A DNA stretch of 64,000 nt from Streptomyces erythrochromogenes. Lineage in GTDB: Bacteria; Actinomycetota; Actinomycetes; Streptomycetales; Streptomycetaceae. The stretch's first letter is position 1, and each line of letters begins with the position of its first letter. The position numbers and the translations under genes were made by a program. Below the pieces are notes generated by a model that saw only the letters and a program-made list of their open reading frames with translations, did not search any database and had not been told where the DNA came from. Of the stretch, positions 25,650 through 34,369 are shown in pieces. The stretch spans positions 620,001-684,000 of the forward strand of contig NZ_CP108036.1 of assembly GCF_036170895.1 (NCBI RefSeq), read 5' to 3'.

Positions 25650-25661
25650 TGGTCCAGACCT
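25650..25661. promoter_or_regulatory. DasR-like half-perfect dre site
   Basis: TGGTCCAGACCT matches the DasR consensus TGGTCYAGACCA at 11 of 12 positions. It is 21 bp upstream of the IclR gene start. It could link sugar-acid catabolism to N-acetylglucosamine sensing, but a single copy with a mismatch may be chance. Confidence 0.4.
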
Positions 25662-25681
25662 TACACACTGCGGGAGTTGTC

Positions 25682-26470
25682 GTGCCGACGAATGCCGAGG
25701 AAGCCCCCGGGGGCGTGCGCGCGGGCCGGTCGTCGGCGGCCGGTTCGGCGGCGGAGAAGTCCCTGCGCGTCCTGGAGGCGGTGTCCGTGCCCGGCGGCCC
25801 GCACCGGCTGACCGATGTGGCGGCAGCCGCCGCCGTGCCCAAGTCGAGCACCTTCCGCATCCTCGCCTCCCTGATCGACCAGGGGTTCGTACGCCAGGAA
25901 CCCGAGAGCCGCTACGGGGTGGGGCCGCGACTGCGCGCGCTGTCCGCCCTGGTCGACGGCGGGCAGCCGGCCGGCATCGGGCGCGTCCTCGGCGAACTGC
26001 AGCGGACCACCGGACAGACGGTCCACCTCGCCCTGCACAGCGGGGAGACGATCACCTACATCCGCAAGCTGGAGGGCGACCAGCCCTTCCGGACGGCCTC
26101 CCGGGTCGGCATGCGCATGCCGCTGCACACGACGGCCATCGGCAAGGCCGTCCTGGCCCACCTGCCCGCCGGGGAGGTGGGCGAACTCCTCACCGCCACC
26201 GGGCTGCCGCCCCGGACGCCGAACACCCTCACCACCCCGCAGGCGCTGTACGCGCAGTTGGAGGCGGTCCGCTCCCGCGGCTACGCGCTCGACGACGAGG
26301 AGAACGAGCCCACCATCCGCTGCATCGGGGCGGCGGTGCTCGGGCCGTCTGGCCGGCCGGTCGGCGGGGTCAGCGTCACCACCGTGACCTTCCTCGTCCC
26401 CCGGGAGGAGACCGAGTCGTTCGCGCCCGCCCTGCGCGCCGCCGCTGAGGCACTGGCGCCCCTTCTGTGA
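25682..26470 (+). CDS. IclR-family transcriptional regulator
   Basis: A 262-residue regulator from GTG at 25682, with GGGAG upstream. After a short disordered start, residues 20-80 are a winged helix-turn-helix (SLRVLEAVSVPGGPHRLTDVAAAAAVPKSSTFRILASL). Residues 95-260 are the IclR effector domain (TIRCIGAAVLGPSGRPVGGVSVTT near the end). It is divergent from the KDG kinase/aldolase operon, which it presumably represses until a keto-deoxy sugar acid binds. This regulator-operon layout is common for KDG catabolism. Confidence 0.9.
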   Translation: MPTNAEEAPGGVRAGRSSAAGSAAEKSLRVLEAVSVPGGPHRLTDVAAAAAVPKSSTFRILASLIDQGFVRQEPESRYGVGPRLRALSALVDGGQPAGIGRVLGELQRTTGQTVHLALHSGETITYIRKLEGDQPFRTASRVGMRMPLHTTAIGKAVLAHLPAGEVGELLTATGLPPRTPNTLTTPQALYAQLEAVRSRGYALDDEENEPTIRCIGAAVLGPSGRPVGGVSVTTVTFLVPREETESFAPALRAAAEALAPLL

Positions 26471-26594
26471 CCCCGGTGGGTGCCCGGAATTGGCCTCCGG
26501 GAAAATTCTTCCGATTAACTGTTATCGAGGCCTCCCTCCGCGGTCTCCCATGTATCGGGCATCATCGACCGCCGGTACGGACAGGGACATTCAC

Positions 26595-28247
26595 ATGAGT
26601 ACTCAGCACACCGCAGCGCTGGTGGCAGCGGCCCGCGCGGGCGATCCCCGCGCCCAGGACGAGCTCGTCGGCGCCCACCTCCCGCTCGTCTACAACATCG
26701 TCGGGCGGGCCCTCAACGGCTCCTGCGACGTGGACGACGTGGTGCAGGACACGATGCTGCGGGCTCTCGACGGGCTGGGCGGCCTGCGGGCGGACGAGTC
26801 CTTCCGGTCCTGGCTGGTGGCCATCGCGATGAACCGGGTGCGGGCGCACTGGCAGGCCCGGCAGAGCGGCTTCGGCGAGAGCACTCTGGAGTCGGCCTGG
26901 GACGTGGCCGACCCGGGCGCGGACTTCGTCGACCTGACCGTCGTACGCCTCAACCTGGCGGGCCAGCGCCGTGAGACGGCCCGGGCGACGCGCTGGCTGG
27001 AGCCCGAGGACCGGGCGCTGCTGTCGCTGTGGTGGCTGGAGTGCGCCGGGGAGCTGACCCGGGCGGAGGTGGCCTCGGCGCTGGAGCTGTCCCCCCAGCA
27101 CACGGCCGTCCGGGTGCAGCGGATGAAGGCGCAGCTGGAGGCGGCGCGGGTGGTCGAGCGCGCCCTGGACGCCCAGCCGGGGTGCGAGGAGCTGCGGACG
27201 GTACTGGCGGGCTGGGACGGGCAGCCGTCGGCCCTGTGGCGCAAGCGAATAGCCCGTCACGCGCGTGAGTGCGTACGGTGCTCCGGGCTGTGGAGCGGAC
27301 TGGTCCCGGCGGAGGGACTGCTGGCCGGTCTGGCCCTCGTCCCGGTCTCGGCGGCCCTGCTGGCGGGGATGCGCACGGCCGGCACGGCCGGCTTCGCCCC
27401 GGCCGCCTTCGCGGACGACGTGGCCACCGCGAACGGTGCCGACGGCGGGTTCGGCGCCGACGGCGGGTTCGGCGAGGCGGCGACCCAGCTCACTCCGGTG
27501 GCCAGTACGGGCGCCGCCGGCCGGGGCGCGCTGCGCAAGCGCCGGCAGAGCCGGCGCCGGGTGGTCGGCGGCGCGGTGGTCGCCGTCTGCGTCGCGGGCG
27601 GCGGCCTGGTCTACCTCGGAGGGCTGCCCGGTTCGGGCAGTGCGAAGGACGACGGCGGCGCGTCCGCGGCGCCGCTGGCGGCGCTCTCGGCCACGGAGTC
27701 CGCCGGGGCCCCTTCCCCGTCGGCCTCCCCCTCGCCCTCCGCTTCGGCCTCCCCGTCCCCCTCCGCCTCGGCCTCGGCGAGCCCGTCGGCCAGCCCGAGC
27801 CCCACGCAGAGCCGCAGCACCTCGCCCAGCCCGCGCACCTCGGCGCCCAAGCCGGCTCCCGCGCCGCCGGGCATCGCCGGCCAGGTGGTGGCGCTGGTCA
27901 ACACCGAGCGGGCGGCGGCCGGCTGCGGCCCCCTCAAGGAGGACCCGCAGCTGCGGGCAGCGGCGCAGGGGCACTCCGACGACATGGCCGCGCGGAACTT
28001 CTTCGACCACACCAACCCGGACGGCAGGGACCCCGGGCAGCGCACGACGGCGTCCGGCTACCGCTGGTCGACGTACGGCGAGAACATCGCGAAGGGCCAG
28101 CAGACGGCGCAGTCGGTCATGGACTCCTGGATGAAGAGCCCGGGCCACCGGGCGAACATCCTCAACTGCTCCTTCAAGGACATCGGCGTGGGCGTCCACC
28201 AGGGCGCGGGCGGCCCCTGGTGGACGCAGAACTTCGGCGCCAGGTAG
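26595..28247 (+). CDS. Sigma-70 (ECF-type) factor fused to zinc finger, membrane anchor and extracytoplasmic CAP domain
   Basis: One 550-residue frame. Residues 5-95 are sigma region 2 (VYNIVGRALNGSCDVDDVVQDTMLRAL, SFRSWLVAIAMNRVRAHW) and residues 135-200 are region 4 (ELTRAEVASALELSPQHTAVRVQRMKAQL). Next comes an anti-sigma-like zinc finger, HARECVRC (His222, Cys226, Cys229). A hydrophobic stretch lies at about 236-256. A basic patch (LRKRRQSRRR) is followed by a clear TM helix at about 323-345. Then come a 60-residue Ser/Pro/Ala spacer and a CAP/SCP domain at 426-550 (HSDDMAARNFFDHTNPDG, YGENIAKGQQTAQSVMDSWMKSPGHRANIL). Topology suggests a tethered sigma factor with CAP outside; release would require proteolysis. 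Start ATG at 26595; the ribosome-binding site is weak. Confidence 0.9.
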   Translation: MSTQHTAALVAAARAGDPRAQDELVGAHLPLVYNIVGRALNGSCDVDDVVQDTMLRALDGLGGLRADESFRSWLVAIAMNRVRAHWQARQSGFGESTLESAWDVADPGADFVDLTVVRLNLAGQRRETARATRWLEPEDRALLSLWWLECAGELTRAEVASALELSPQHTAVRVQRMKAQLEAARVVERALDAQPGCEELRTVLAGWDGQPSALWRKRIARHARECVRCSGLWSGLVPAEGLLAGLALVPVSAALLAGMRTAGTAGFAPAAFADDVATANGADGGFGADGGFGEAATQLTPVASTGAAGRGALRKRRQSRRRVVGGAVVAVCVAGGGLVYLGGLPGSGSAKDDGGASAAPLAALSATESAGAPSPSASPSPSASASPSPSASASASPSASPSPTQSRSTSPSPRTSAPKPAPAPPGIAGQVVALVNTERAAAGCGPLKEDPQLRAAAQGHSDDMAARNFFDHTNPDGRDPGQRTTASGYRWSTYGENIAKGQQTAQSVMDSWMKSPGHRANILNCSFKDIGVGVHQGAGGPWWTQNFGAR

Positions 28248-28288
28248 GGAGCACTGCGCGGGGCGGCCGGGCACACGGCCCGGCCGCA

Positions 28289-29197
28289 TCAGCCACGGGC
28301 GAGTGCGCGCAGTCCCTCGACGCAGTCCGGGTGGCCCGGGGCCCAGCCCAGCTCCGCCTTCGCCCTGGCGTTGGAAGCCCGCATGTTCGTCGTCACCATC
28401 CGGTGGACGTAGGGGTAGGCGCGCATCAGCCAGCTGGGCGCGTTCAGCGGCTTGGGGGTGGCGAACGCCTCCGCGACCGCCTTGACGTGCGCGCCGAAGC
28501 CCATCGGCGTGTCGTCGACGATGTTGTAGGCCTGTCCGGCCAGGCCGCCCTCGACGGCGAGCGCCACGGCCCGGCCGGCGTCCGCCAGGTCGACCCAGGG
28601 CAGGACCCGCCCGTGGTCGGCGACCGCCGGGAGCTTGCGGCGGCGCAGCAGCTCCACGAGGGCCTCGGTGCCGCCGGCCCCGTAGAACAGGCCGAACCGC
28701 AGGGCGATCCCCTCGATGTCACCGGCGCCCAGTACGAGTTGTTCCTTGACCCGCATGGCCTCGACGTGGCGCTCCACCGTGGGGTCGCCGGCCGGGCCGA
28801 ACGCGTCCCCGGCCTCGGTGACCACGTGGCGGCCGAAGTCGCGGTAGCCGTAGCCGAAGACCATCGATTCCGCGATGACGCGACGGGCACCGAGCTCGCG
28901 GGCGGCCTCCATCAGGTGCCCCGTCCCGATGAGCCGCAGGTCGTCGGTGGCGTACATGTCCCGGTGTCTCATCGGCGCGTCGCGCAGGGCGGTCGCGGCG
29001 TGCACCACCGTGTCGACCCGGAGGCCGTCGACCGCGCGCAGCAGCCCGTCACGGTCCATCAGGTCGGCCCGCACGTCGGCGTCCGCGCCGCGGCCGAGGC
29101 CGGTCACGGTGTACCCGGCGCGGGTGAGCGCGGCGGTGATGTGGCGTCCCAGGACTCCGCTCGCCCCGGCCAGCAGTACGTTCTTGGCGTCGGTCAT
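28289..29197 (-). CDS. NAD-dependent epimerase/dehydratase family protein
   Basis: An extended short-chain dehydrogenase of 302 residues. It has a Rossmann motif at NVLLAGASGVLGRHI, then VVHAATAL, a substrate segment PWVDLADAGRAVALAVEG, and a C-terminal NMRASNARAKAELGWAPGHP typical of the family. The usual catalytic YxxxK is not in its normal place (SMVFGYGYRDFGRHV), so catalysis may differ or the protein may act as a binding or redox-sensing member. ATG at 29197 was selected by the Rossmann position. It is monocistronic and convergent with the sigma-CAP gene. Confidence 0.85.
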   Translation of the reverse strand: MTDAKNVLLAGASGVLGRHITAALTRAGYTVTGLGRGADADVRADLMDRDGLLRAVDGLRVDTVVHAATALRDAPMRHRDMYATDDLRLIGTGHLMEAARELGARRVIAESMVFGYGYRDFGRHVVTEAGDAFGPAGDPTVERHVEAMRVKEQLVLGAGDIEGIALRFGLFYGAGGTEALVELLRRRKLPAVADHGRVLPWVDLADAGRAVALAVEGGLAGQAYNIVDDTPMGFGAHVKAVAEAFATPKPLNAPSWLMRAYPYVHRMVTTNMRASNARAKAELGWAPGHPDCVEGLRALARG

Positions 29198-29252
29198 ACC
29201 CGTGGGACCGTCGGCCGCCGGCGGATGTGACACCCGGGCGATGTGGCCTGCG

Positions 29253-30068
29253 TCACTCCTCTGCGCCGGCCGGGCGCCTGCCCCGGACCGCCCACGCGCG
29301 GGCGGCGAGGGCGACCGAGCCGTCGGGGCGGACCGGGAGGGTCTCGGCGAGCCGCGTGCGCAGCAGCTCACGGGCCTCGGGGGTGAGGGTCGCGACGTAG
29401 CCGGGCGCCGGTCCCTGGCCGGAGAGGAAGGGCTCCCACAGGTCCTTGAAGCTGCCGAAGACCGTGGGCACCTCGATGGGGGCGACCGTCACGTCGACCA
29501 GCCCCGCGCCGGTCCAGAGGGCGCGCAGCGGGCCGGGGCGGCACAGCGCGAACCGGCGGCCCTCGTCCAGCGCCGCGGCCGCCGGATCGAGGGCGGTGGC
29601 GGCGTCCCAGAAGCGGCGCAGGAGGGCCATGCCGTCGGCGTAGTCCCAGACGTACGCCGCGACCGGTCCCCCCGGCCGGACCACCCGGGCGGCCTCGGAG
29701 ACCGCCGCCGCGGGCGGTTCGAGGAAGTTGAGGGCCAGCCCGCTGACGACCGCGTCGAACGCCGCGTCGCGCAGCGGCAGCGCGGACGCGTCGGCCACGG
29801 CGAAGCGGGCGGGCGCGGGCGCGGCGGCCCGGGCCGCGCGCACGAATTCCGGGGACCGGTCCAGTCCCAGCACGGCGCGCGGCCGGCACCGGGACGCGAC
29901 CGCCGCGGTCAGCGCCCCTGTGCCGCAGCCGATGTCCAGCCAGCGCAGACCGGCCGGGCCGCCGAGCCGCCTCACGAACACTTCGGCGACCCGGCGGCTC
30001 CACCGGCCCATGTACCGCTCGTAGGCGTCGCCTTCCGCCCAGACGTCGCAAGGGCCGCCTTCCTCCAT
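29253..30068 (-). CDS. Class I SAM-dependent methyltransferase
   Basis: A 271-residue Methyltransf_11-like enzyme. Motif I is LRWLDIGCGTGALTAAVA, motif II FAVADASALPLRDAAFDAVVSGLAL, and motif III VRPGGPVAAYVWDY. The N-terminus (DAYERYMGRWSRRVAEVFVRRL) is the pattern seen in UbiE-like small-molecule methyltransferases. It starts just 8 bp downstream of the glutamate decarboxylase stop on the same strand, so it may belong to that transcript. Substrate unknown. Confidence 0.88.
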   Translation of the reverse strand: MEEGGPCDVWAEGDAYERYMGRWSRRVAEVFVRRLGGPAGLRWLDIGCGTGALTAAVASRCRPRAVLGLDRSPEFVRAARAAAPAPARFAVADASALPLRDAAFDAVVSGLALNFLEPPAAAVSEAARVVRPGGPVAAYVWDYADGMALLRRFWDAATALDPAAAALDEGRRFALCRPGPLRALWTGAGLVDVTVAPIEVPTVFGSFKDLWEPFLSGQGPAPGYVATLTPEARELLRTRLAETLPVRPDGSVALAARAWAVRGRRPAGAEE

Positions 30069-30076
30069 CCGGCCGG

Positions 30077-31498
30077 CTAGTGGTGGAAGCCGGACCGGGG
30101 TTCGGCGGCCGGTACGGGCGGGGGCGAGGCCGTCAGGTGTTCCACGGCCCGGCGCAGGTCCTCGACGAGCAGGGCGATCTGGTCGCGGGTCACGCCGTGG
30201 CGGACCAGGACGCGCTGGATGACGGTGTCGTCGCGGTTGGCGGGCAGCGGGTAGGAGGGCACCTGCCAGCCTCGCATGCGCAGCCGGTCGGAGAGGTCGT
30301 AGAGGGTGAAGGGGGACGCGGCCGGGTCGGTGAGCGTGTAGGAGACGGCGGGCAGGGCCCCCTTGCCGTCGTAGAGGAGGGTGAAGGGGCCCATGTCGGC
30401 GATCTGCCGCGCCAGGTACTGGGCGGTGTCGGCGCAGGCCTGCTGAACGCGGGTGTAACCGCCCCGGCCGAGGCGCAGGAAGAGGTAGTACTGGGCGACG
30501 ATCTCACCGCCGGGGCGGGAGAAGTTGAGGGCGAAGGTCGGCATGTCGCCGCCCAGGTAGTCCACCTTGAAGACGAGGTCCGCGGGCAGCAGGTCGGCGG
30601 AGCGCCAGATGATCCAGCCGACTCCGAGGGGCGCGAGCCCGTACTTGTGGCCGGAGGTGTTGACCGAGGCGACGCGCGGCAGCCGGAAGTCCCACACCAC
30701 CTCGGGGTGCAGGAAGGGTGCGACGAAGCCGCCGCTCGCGCCGTCGACGTGGATGGGGATGTCCCAGCCGTGCTCGGCCTGGATCCGGTCGAGCTCGGCG
30801 GCCAGCTCGGCGACGGGCTCGTAGTCGCAGGTGTAGGTGACGCCGAGGATGGCGACGACGCCGATGGTGTTCTCGTCGACGTACTGGGCGAGCTGATGGG
30901 GCTGCAGGCCGGTGGCACCGGGCTCCAGCGGCACCTGGCGCAGTTCGACGTCGAAGTAGCGGGCGAACTTGTCCCAGCAGATCTGGACCGGCCCGCAGAC
31001 GAGGTTGGGGCGGTCCGTGGGGAGCCCTTCGGCGCGGCGGCGTTCGCGCCAGCGCCACTTGAGGGCGAGCCCGCCGAGCATGGCGGCCTCGCTGGACCCG
31101 GTGGTGGAGCATCCGGTCGCGGGGGTGCCGGCGGGGGCGTTCCACAGGTCGGCCAGGATGTTGACGCACCGGGACTCGATCTCGGCGGTCTGCGGGTACT
31201 CGTCCTTGTCGATCATGTTCTTGTCGAGACAGACGTTCATCAGGCGGTGCACGCCCTCGTCCGACCAGGTGGTGCAGAAGGTCGCGAGGTTCTGGGCGGC
31301 GTTGCCGTCGAGCAGGAGCTCGTTGCGGAGGAGCTCGTACACGACCTCGGTGGGCGAGTGGTCCTCCGGGATCCGGTACTTGGGGAGGATCTGGCCGCTC
31401 AACGTGGACGCGAACACGTCCGTATCGGCGTCCTGGCGAGATGCGTCCTTCGTCTCATGCAGAGCCATATCGGGACTATAAGTGACGAAACCCATCAT
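30077..31498 (-). CDS. gadB: Glutamate decarboxylase
   Basis: PLP-dependent enzyme of 473 residues converting glutamate to GABA and CO2, consuming a proton. Landmarks are the substrate/PLP region GCSTTGSSEAAMLGGLALKWRW, DGASGGFVAPFLHP, and the Schiff-base Lys in SVNTSGHKYGL. The C-terminus ends GFHH, a His-rich tail like that closing the active site of the E. coli enzyme at neutral pH. ATG at 31498 overlaps the MFS stop (ATGA), which favours it over the second Met 10 codons later. It is third in a regulator-MFS-gad operon. No dedicated glutamate/GABA antiporter is present. Confidence 0.93.
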   Translation of the reverse strand: MMGFVTYSPDMALHETKDASRQDADTDVFASTLSGQILPKYRIPEDHSPTEVVYELLRNELLLDGNAAQNLATFCTTWSDEGVHRLMNVCLDKNMIDKDEYPQTAEIESRCVNILADLWNAPAGTPATGCSTTGSSEAAMLGGLALKWRWRERRRAEGLPTDRPNLVCGPVQICWDKFARYFDVELRQVPLEPGATGLQPHQLAQYVDENTIGVVAILGVTYTCDYEPVAELAAELDRIQAEHGWDIPIHVDGASGGFVAPFLHPEVVWDFRLPRVASVNTSGHKYGLAPLGVGWIIWRSADLLPADLVFKVDYLGGDMPTFALNFSRPGGEIVAQYYLFLRLGRGGYTRVQQACADTAQYLARQIADMGPFTLLYDGKGALPAVSYTLTDPAASPFTLYDLSDRLRMRGWQVPSYPLPANRDDTVIQRVLVRHGVTRDQIALLVEDLRRAVEHLTASPPPVPAAEPRSGFHH

Positions 31499-32844
31499 TC
31501 ACCGGCAGAACAGACATCGACGCGGGGCGAGGCGTGTCGGTCGTCGCCGGACGGGGCCGCCGGGGATCGCCGGCCGCCGCGACCGGACCACAGGAGGGCC
31601 GCGGCGAGGAGCGCGGCGCCTCCCAGCAGCCAGGGCAGCGGGCCCGGCGGGAGGAGACTCGCGACCGAACCGGTGAGGGCTGCCGACAGCTGCAGGGCGA
31701 GGGACTGGACGGACAGGGCCGTGGCCCGCCCCGCCCCTCCGACGCGGCGGTGCATCAGCTCGTTCTCGTTCGGCCCCGCCGCGCCGCGGCCCAGGTAGAC
31801 CAGCCCGAAGCCGGTGGCCGCCAGGACCGCCGGGCCCACCCCGCCGGCCGCCGCGGTGGCGCCCAGCAGGAGCAGGCCGCCCGCGGCGACGCCGAGGCCG
31901 ATGAGGACCGCGCGCTCTCCGCTGCCCGCGAGCCTGGCGGCGAGGGGCGCCAGGTGGCTGCCGACGGCGGAGCAGGCGAACCCTGCGCAGGCGAGCAGGG
32001 CGAAGAGCACCGCGCCCGACTCCGGAGTACCCGTCAGGGCCGCGGTGCGCCCCGGCGTGAGCAGTTCGACCACGGCCAGCGCGCTGCCGGCGCCCGCCGC
32101 GCTGAGGAGGACCCTGCGGACCAGCACGTCGCGTCCGCCGAGGCGCAGCCCGCCCGCCACGGTGGCCGGGACGCCGCGGAGCGCGCCGCGCAGGGTGGCC
32201 GCCGGCCGGGGCGACTCGGGCAGGGCGGTCAAGGCGTACAGGACGAAGGCGACCTCGACCGCCGCACCCAGCAACAGCGGGACGGACAGGGGCAGCACCA
32301 GCCCGGAGGTCGCCCCGCTCAGCCGGTCGCCGAGGTCCGGCCCGAGCCCGAGCAGCCAGGGCAGGGCGCCGCCCAGCAGGGTGCCGCCCGCGAGCGCTGC
32401 GGACGTCGCGGAGGCGCCGCGGGCCAGGCCGGTGCGCAGCTCGGCGCCGGGACCGGAGCGGGCGTGGACGGTGTCGACGTACCAGGCCTCGGCCGGCCCG
32501 CTGGACAGGGCGCGGCCCGCACCCATCAGGGCCATGCCGAGACCGAGCTGCCAATGGGCGGTGCCCAGGGCGACGAGGACGAGTGCGGCCAGGTTCGCGA
32601 TGCCCGCGGCGGCCAGGACCGCGCGGCGTCCGAGGACGTCGGACAGGCCTCCGGTGGGCAGTTCCAGCGCGGCGGCGGTGAGGGAGTGCGCGGCGAAGCA
32701 GCCGGCGATGGCCACCAGGGTCATCCCGCGCTCGGTGAGCAGCAGGATCAGCGGGGCGATGGTCAGCCCGACAGGAAGCCAGAACAGGACGCAGACCGTG
32801 ACGTAGCGTCGACGTGCGGCGGACGGCTCCGGTATCCCGCTCAC
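31495..32844 (-). CDS. MFS transporter
   Basis: A 449-residue major-facilitator protein with about 12 membrane segments. The start is GTG at 32844 overlapping the regulator stop (GTGA), and its own stop overlaps the gadB start. The loop 2-3 motif is recognisable as TGGLSDVLGRRAVL, matching the MFS A motif. The sequence resembles drug or small-molecule efflux members rather than amino-acid antiporters. Coupling to gadB suggests it may move something tied to GABA metabolism, but this is inference only. Confidence 0.87.
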   Translation of the reverse strand: MSGIPEPSAARRRYVTVCVLFWLPVGLTIAPLILLLTERGMTLVAIAGCFAAHSLTAAALELPTGGLSDVLGRRAVLAAAGIANLAALVLVALGTAHWQLGLGMALMGAGRALSSGPAEAWYVDTVHARSGPGAELRTGLARGASATSAALAGGTLLGGALPWLLGLGPDLGDRLSGATSGLVLPLSVPLLLGAAVEVAFVLYALTALPESPRPAATLRGALRGVPATVAGGLRLGGRDVLVRRVLLSAAGAGSALAVVELLTPGRTAALTGTPESGAVLFALLACAGFACSAVGSHLAPLAARLAGSGERAVLIGLGVAAGGLLLLGATAAAGGVGPAVLAATGFGLVYLGRGAAGPNENELMHRRVGGAGRATALSVQSLALQLSAALTGSVASLLPPGPLPWLLGGAALLAAALLWSGRGGRRSPAAPSGDDRHASPRVDVCSAGE

Positions 32845-33494
32845 GAGGCGCCCTCCGCGTCTGCGCCGGTGGCGGTGTCGTCGGCGGTGGCGTCCGGTCC
32901 GGCACCGGCCGAGCGCGGAGCCCGCGGCAGGCCCGCGGTGAGCAGGACGACCTGCACCGCGCGCGGGTCGCCCGCGTCACGCGCGGTCAGCTCCTCCAGC
33001 CTGCGGCCGAACGCCTCCCAGAGTTCGGCGAGGGACTCGGGGGTCAGCCTGGGCATCAGGTCGCTGATCCCGGAGGGCTCGACCCATTCGCGGCCCAGTC
33101 GGCCGTCGGCGATGTCGGCCTCGTACCGGGCGAGGCACTCCTCCAGGCGCTGGATCTGCACCCTGCGGGAGAGGTTGACGTAGGCGCGGCTGCCCGGCGT
33201 GGCCTCCATGGCCTTGTTGCTCCAGGAGGTCAGGGCGTGCACCGCCCGCCAGCGGCGCTCCCGGCCGTCGCGGTGCTCGGCCTCGGCGACGAACGCGTAC
33301 TTCGCCAGAACCCGCAGGTGGTAACTGGTGGAAGCGGACGACTCCCCCGTGCTGACCGCCAGTTCGCTGGCGGTGGCCGGGCCGTCCTGCCGGAGCATCC
33401 CGAGCAGCCGGATGCGCAGGGGGTGCGTGAGGGCCTTGAGCGCCGCCGCGTCCTGTTCGGGATCGAGTACGCGCTTTTGATCTTCGCTGGACAT
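32841..33494 (-). CDS. ArsR-like winged helix-turn-helix regulator
   Basis: A 217-residue protein. Residues 12-95 are an ArsR/HTH_20 winged helix (AALKALTHPLRIRLLGMLRQDGPATASELAV, SASTSYHLRVLAKYAFVAEAE, REHRDGRERRW-type wing). The rest is helical and may sense a ligand or dimerise. The C-terminus is Ala/Asp-rich. It heads the operon with the MFS and gadB genes, overlapping the MFS start, and likely regulates its own promoter, where direct TTTGCAGA repeats overlap the -10/-35 region. No metal-binding Cys pairs are evident, so it is probably not a classic metal sensor. Confidence 0.85.
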   Translation of the reverse strand: MSSEDQKRVLDPEQDAAALKALTHPLRIRLLGMLRQDGPATASELAVSTGESSASTSYHLRVLAKYAFVAEAEHRDGRERRWRAVHALTSWSNKAMEATPGSRAYVNLSRRVQIQRLEECLARYEADIADGRLGREWVEPSGISDLMPRLTPESLAELWEAFGRRLEELTARDAGDPRAVQVVLLTAGLPRAPRSAGAGPDATADDTATGADAEGAS

Positions 33495-33536
33495 GAGGGG
33501 GAGGGTAGGGCGGCCCGCACCCTTTCCAAAAGTATA

Positions 33537-33558
33537 TTTGCAGAATCTTTTTTGCAGA
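33537..33558 (-). promoter_or_regulatory. Promoter with direct repeats, gad operon
   Basis: On the minus strand, TCTGCAAA occurs twice with a 14-bp period (plus-strand TTTGCAGA at 33537 and 33551). The second copy runs directly into TATACT, a good -10 element. The A/T-rich patch stands out from the GC-rich surroundings. The repeats overlap the expected -35 and spacer, suggesting an operator for the ArsR-like protein. Confidence 0.55.
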
Positions 33559-33616
33559 GTTCGCTCGGCTCCGGAGCCTGAAGGACCGCCGGGGCTCCGG
33601 AGCCACGGCCGGGCAG

Positions 33617-34333
33617 TCAGCCGCCGGCACGGAGGTACGCCTCCAGCCCGGCGGCGCCGGTCAGCAGGGAGCGGCCGCGGGACGACAGGCGGTCGCGCCA
33701 GGTGCGCAGCGCCGTCTCCAGGGGCTCCAGGCCGCCGGCCGAGCGGACCTGGGTGAGCAGGGGGGCGATCTGCTCCAGCAGATAGCCGCCCCGCCTGAGT
33801 TGGTGGGTCAGGCGGGCGTCCCGCACGGCGGCCGCGTCGTAGACGCGGTAGCCGGTCAGCGGATCGCGGCGCGGCTGGACGAGCCCGGCCCGTTCCCATG
33901 CGCGCAGGGTCGCGGGGCGGATCCCGAGCTGTTCCGCGAGCGGCCCGATGAACGTGTCGCCGGACGCGGGCACTTCCCCGGCGGGCACCAGGTCGCGGAG
34001 GGCGTTCTCCACGGCCCCGAGGGTCCGCCGGTCGTCGAGGAGTTGGGCGTGGCTCTCGTCGATGAGGCGGAACGCCTCGTCGACCGCGCCTTCGTTCACC
34101 GCCCGCATGATCGCCGTCGCCGCCTGGTGGCCGTGGCCCGGCACGAGGGCGAGGAAGGCGTCCAGGGCCCGCGCGTGGAGCGGGGTGTAGGTGCGGTAGC
34201 CGTGGGGTGTGCGGTCGGCGGCCGGAAGGATGCCGACCTCCTCGTAGTTCCTGATCGCCTGCGTGGACAGGCCGTGGCCGCGCGCCAGGTCGACCGGCCT
34301 CAGCCGCTCGCTGCTTTTAAGGTTTCGCCCCAT
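33617..34333 (-). CDS. MerR-family (TioE-type) transcriptional regulator
   Basis: A 238-residue regulator with two helix-turn-helix modules: LRPVDLARGHGLSTQAIRNYEEVGILPAADRTPHGYRTY at residues 12-50, and IGPLAEQLGIRPATLRAWERAGLVQPRRDPLTGYRVY around 135-175. The second module is followed by a helical region. This double-MerR layout is that of TioE-type regulators, which are often linked to drug resistance genes. It is divergent from an erythromycin-esterase-family gene with 58 bp between starts, and a symmetric site lies in the gap. ATG at 34333 was taken; GTG at 34342 in frame is an alternative. Confidence 0.87.
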   Translation of the reverse strand: MGRNLKSSERLRPVDLARGHGLSTQAIRNYEEVGILPAADRTPHGYRTYTPLHARALDAFLALVPGHGHQAATAIMRAVNEGAVDEAFRLIDESHAQLLDDRRTLGAVENALRDLVPAGEVPASGDTFIGPLAEQLGIRPATLRAWERAGLVQPRRDPLTGYRVYDAAAVRDARLTHQLRRGGYLLEQIAPLLTQVRSAGGLEPLETALRTWRDRLSSRGRSLLTGAAGLEAYLRAGG

Positions 34334-34369
34334 TCTCCCCACGGTATCGGGGAAAAGTTTCAACCGGAG

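Noticed and set aside
30080..31798. 572-codon plus-strand frame opposite gadB
   Set aside because: Glutamate decarboxylase on the other strand is certain; the plus frame lacks domains.
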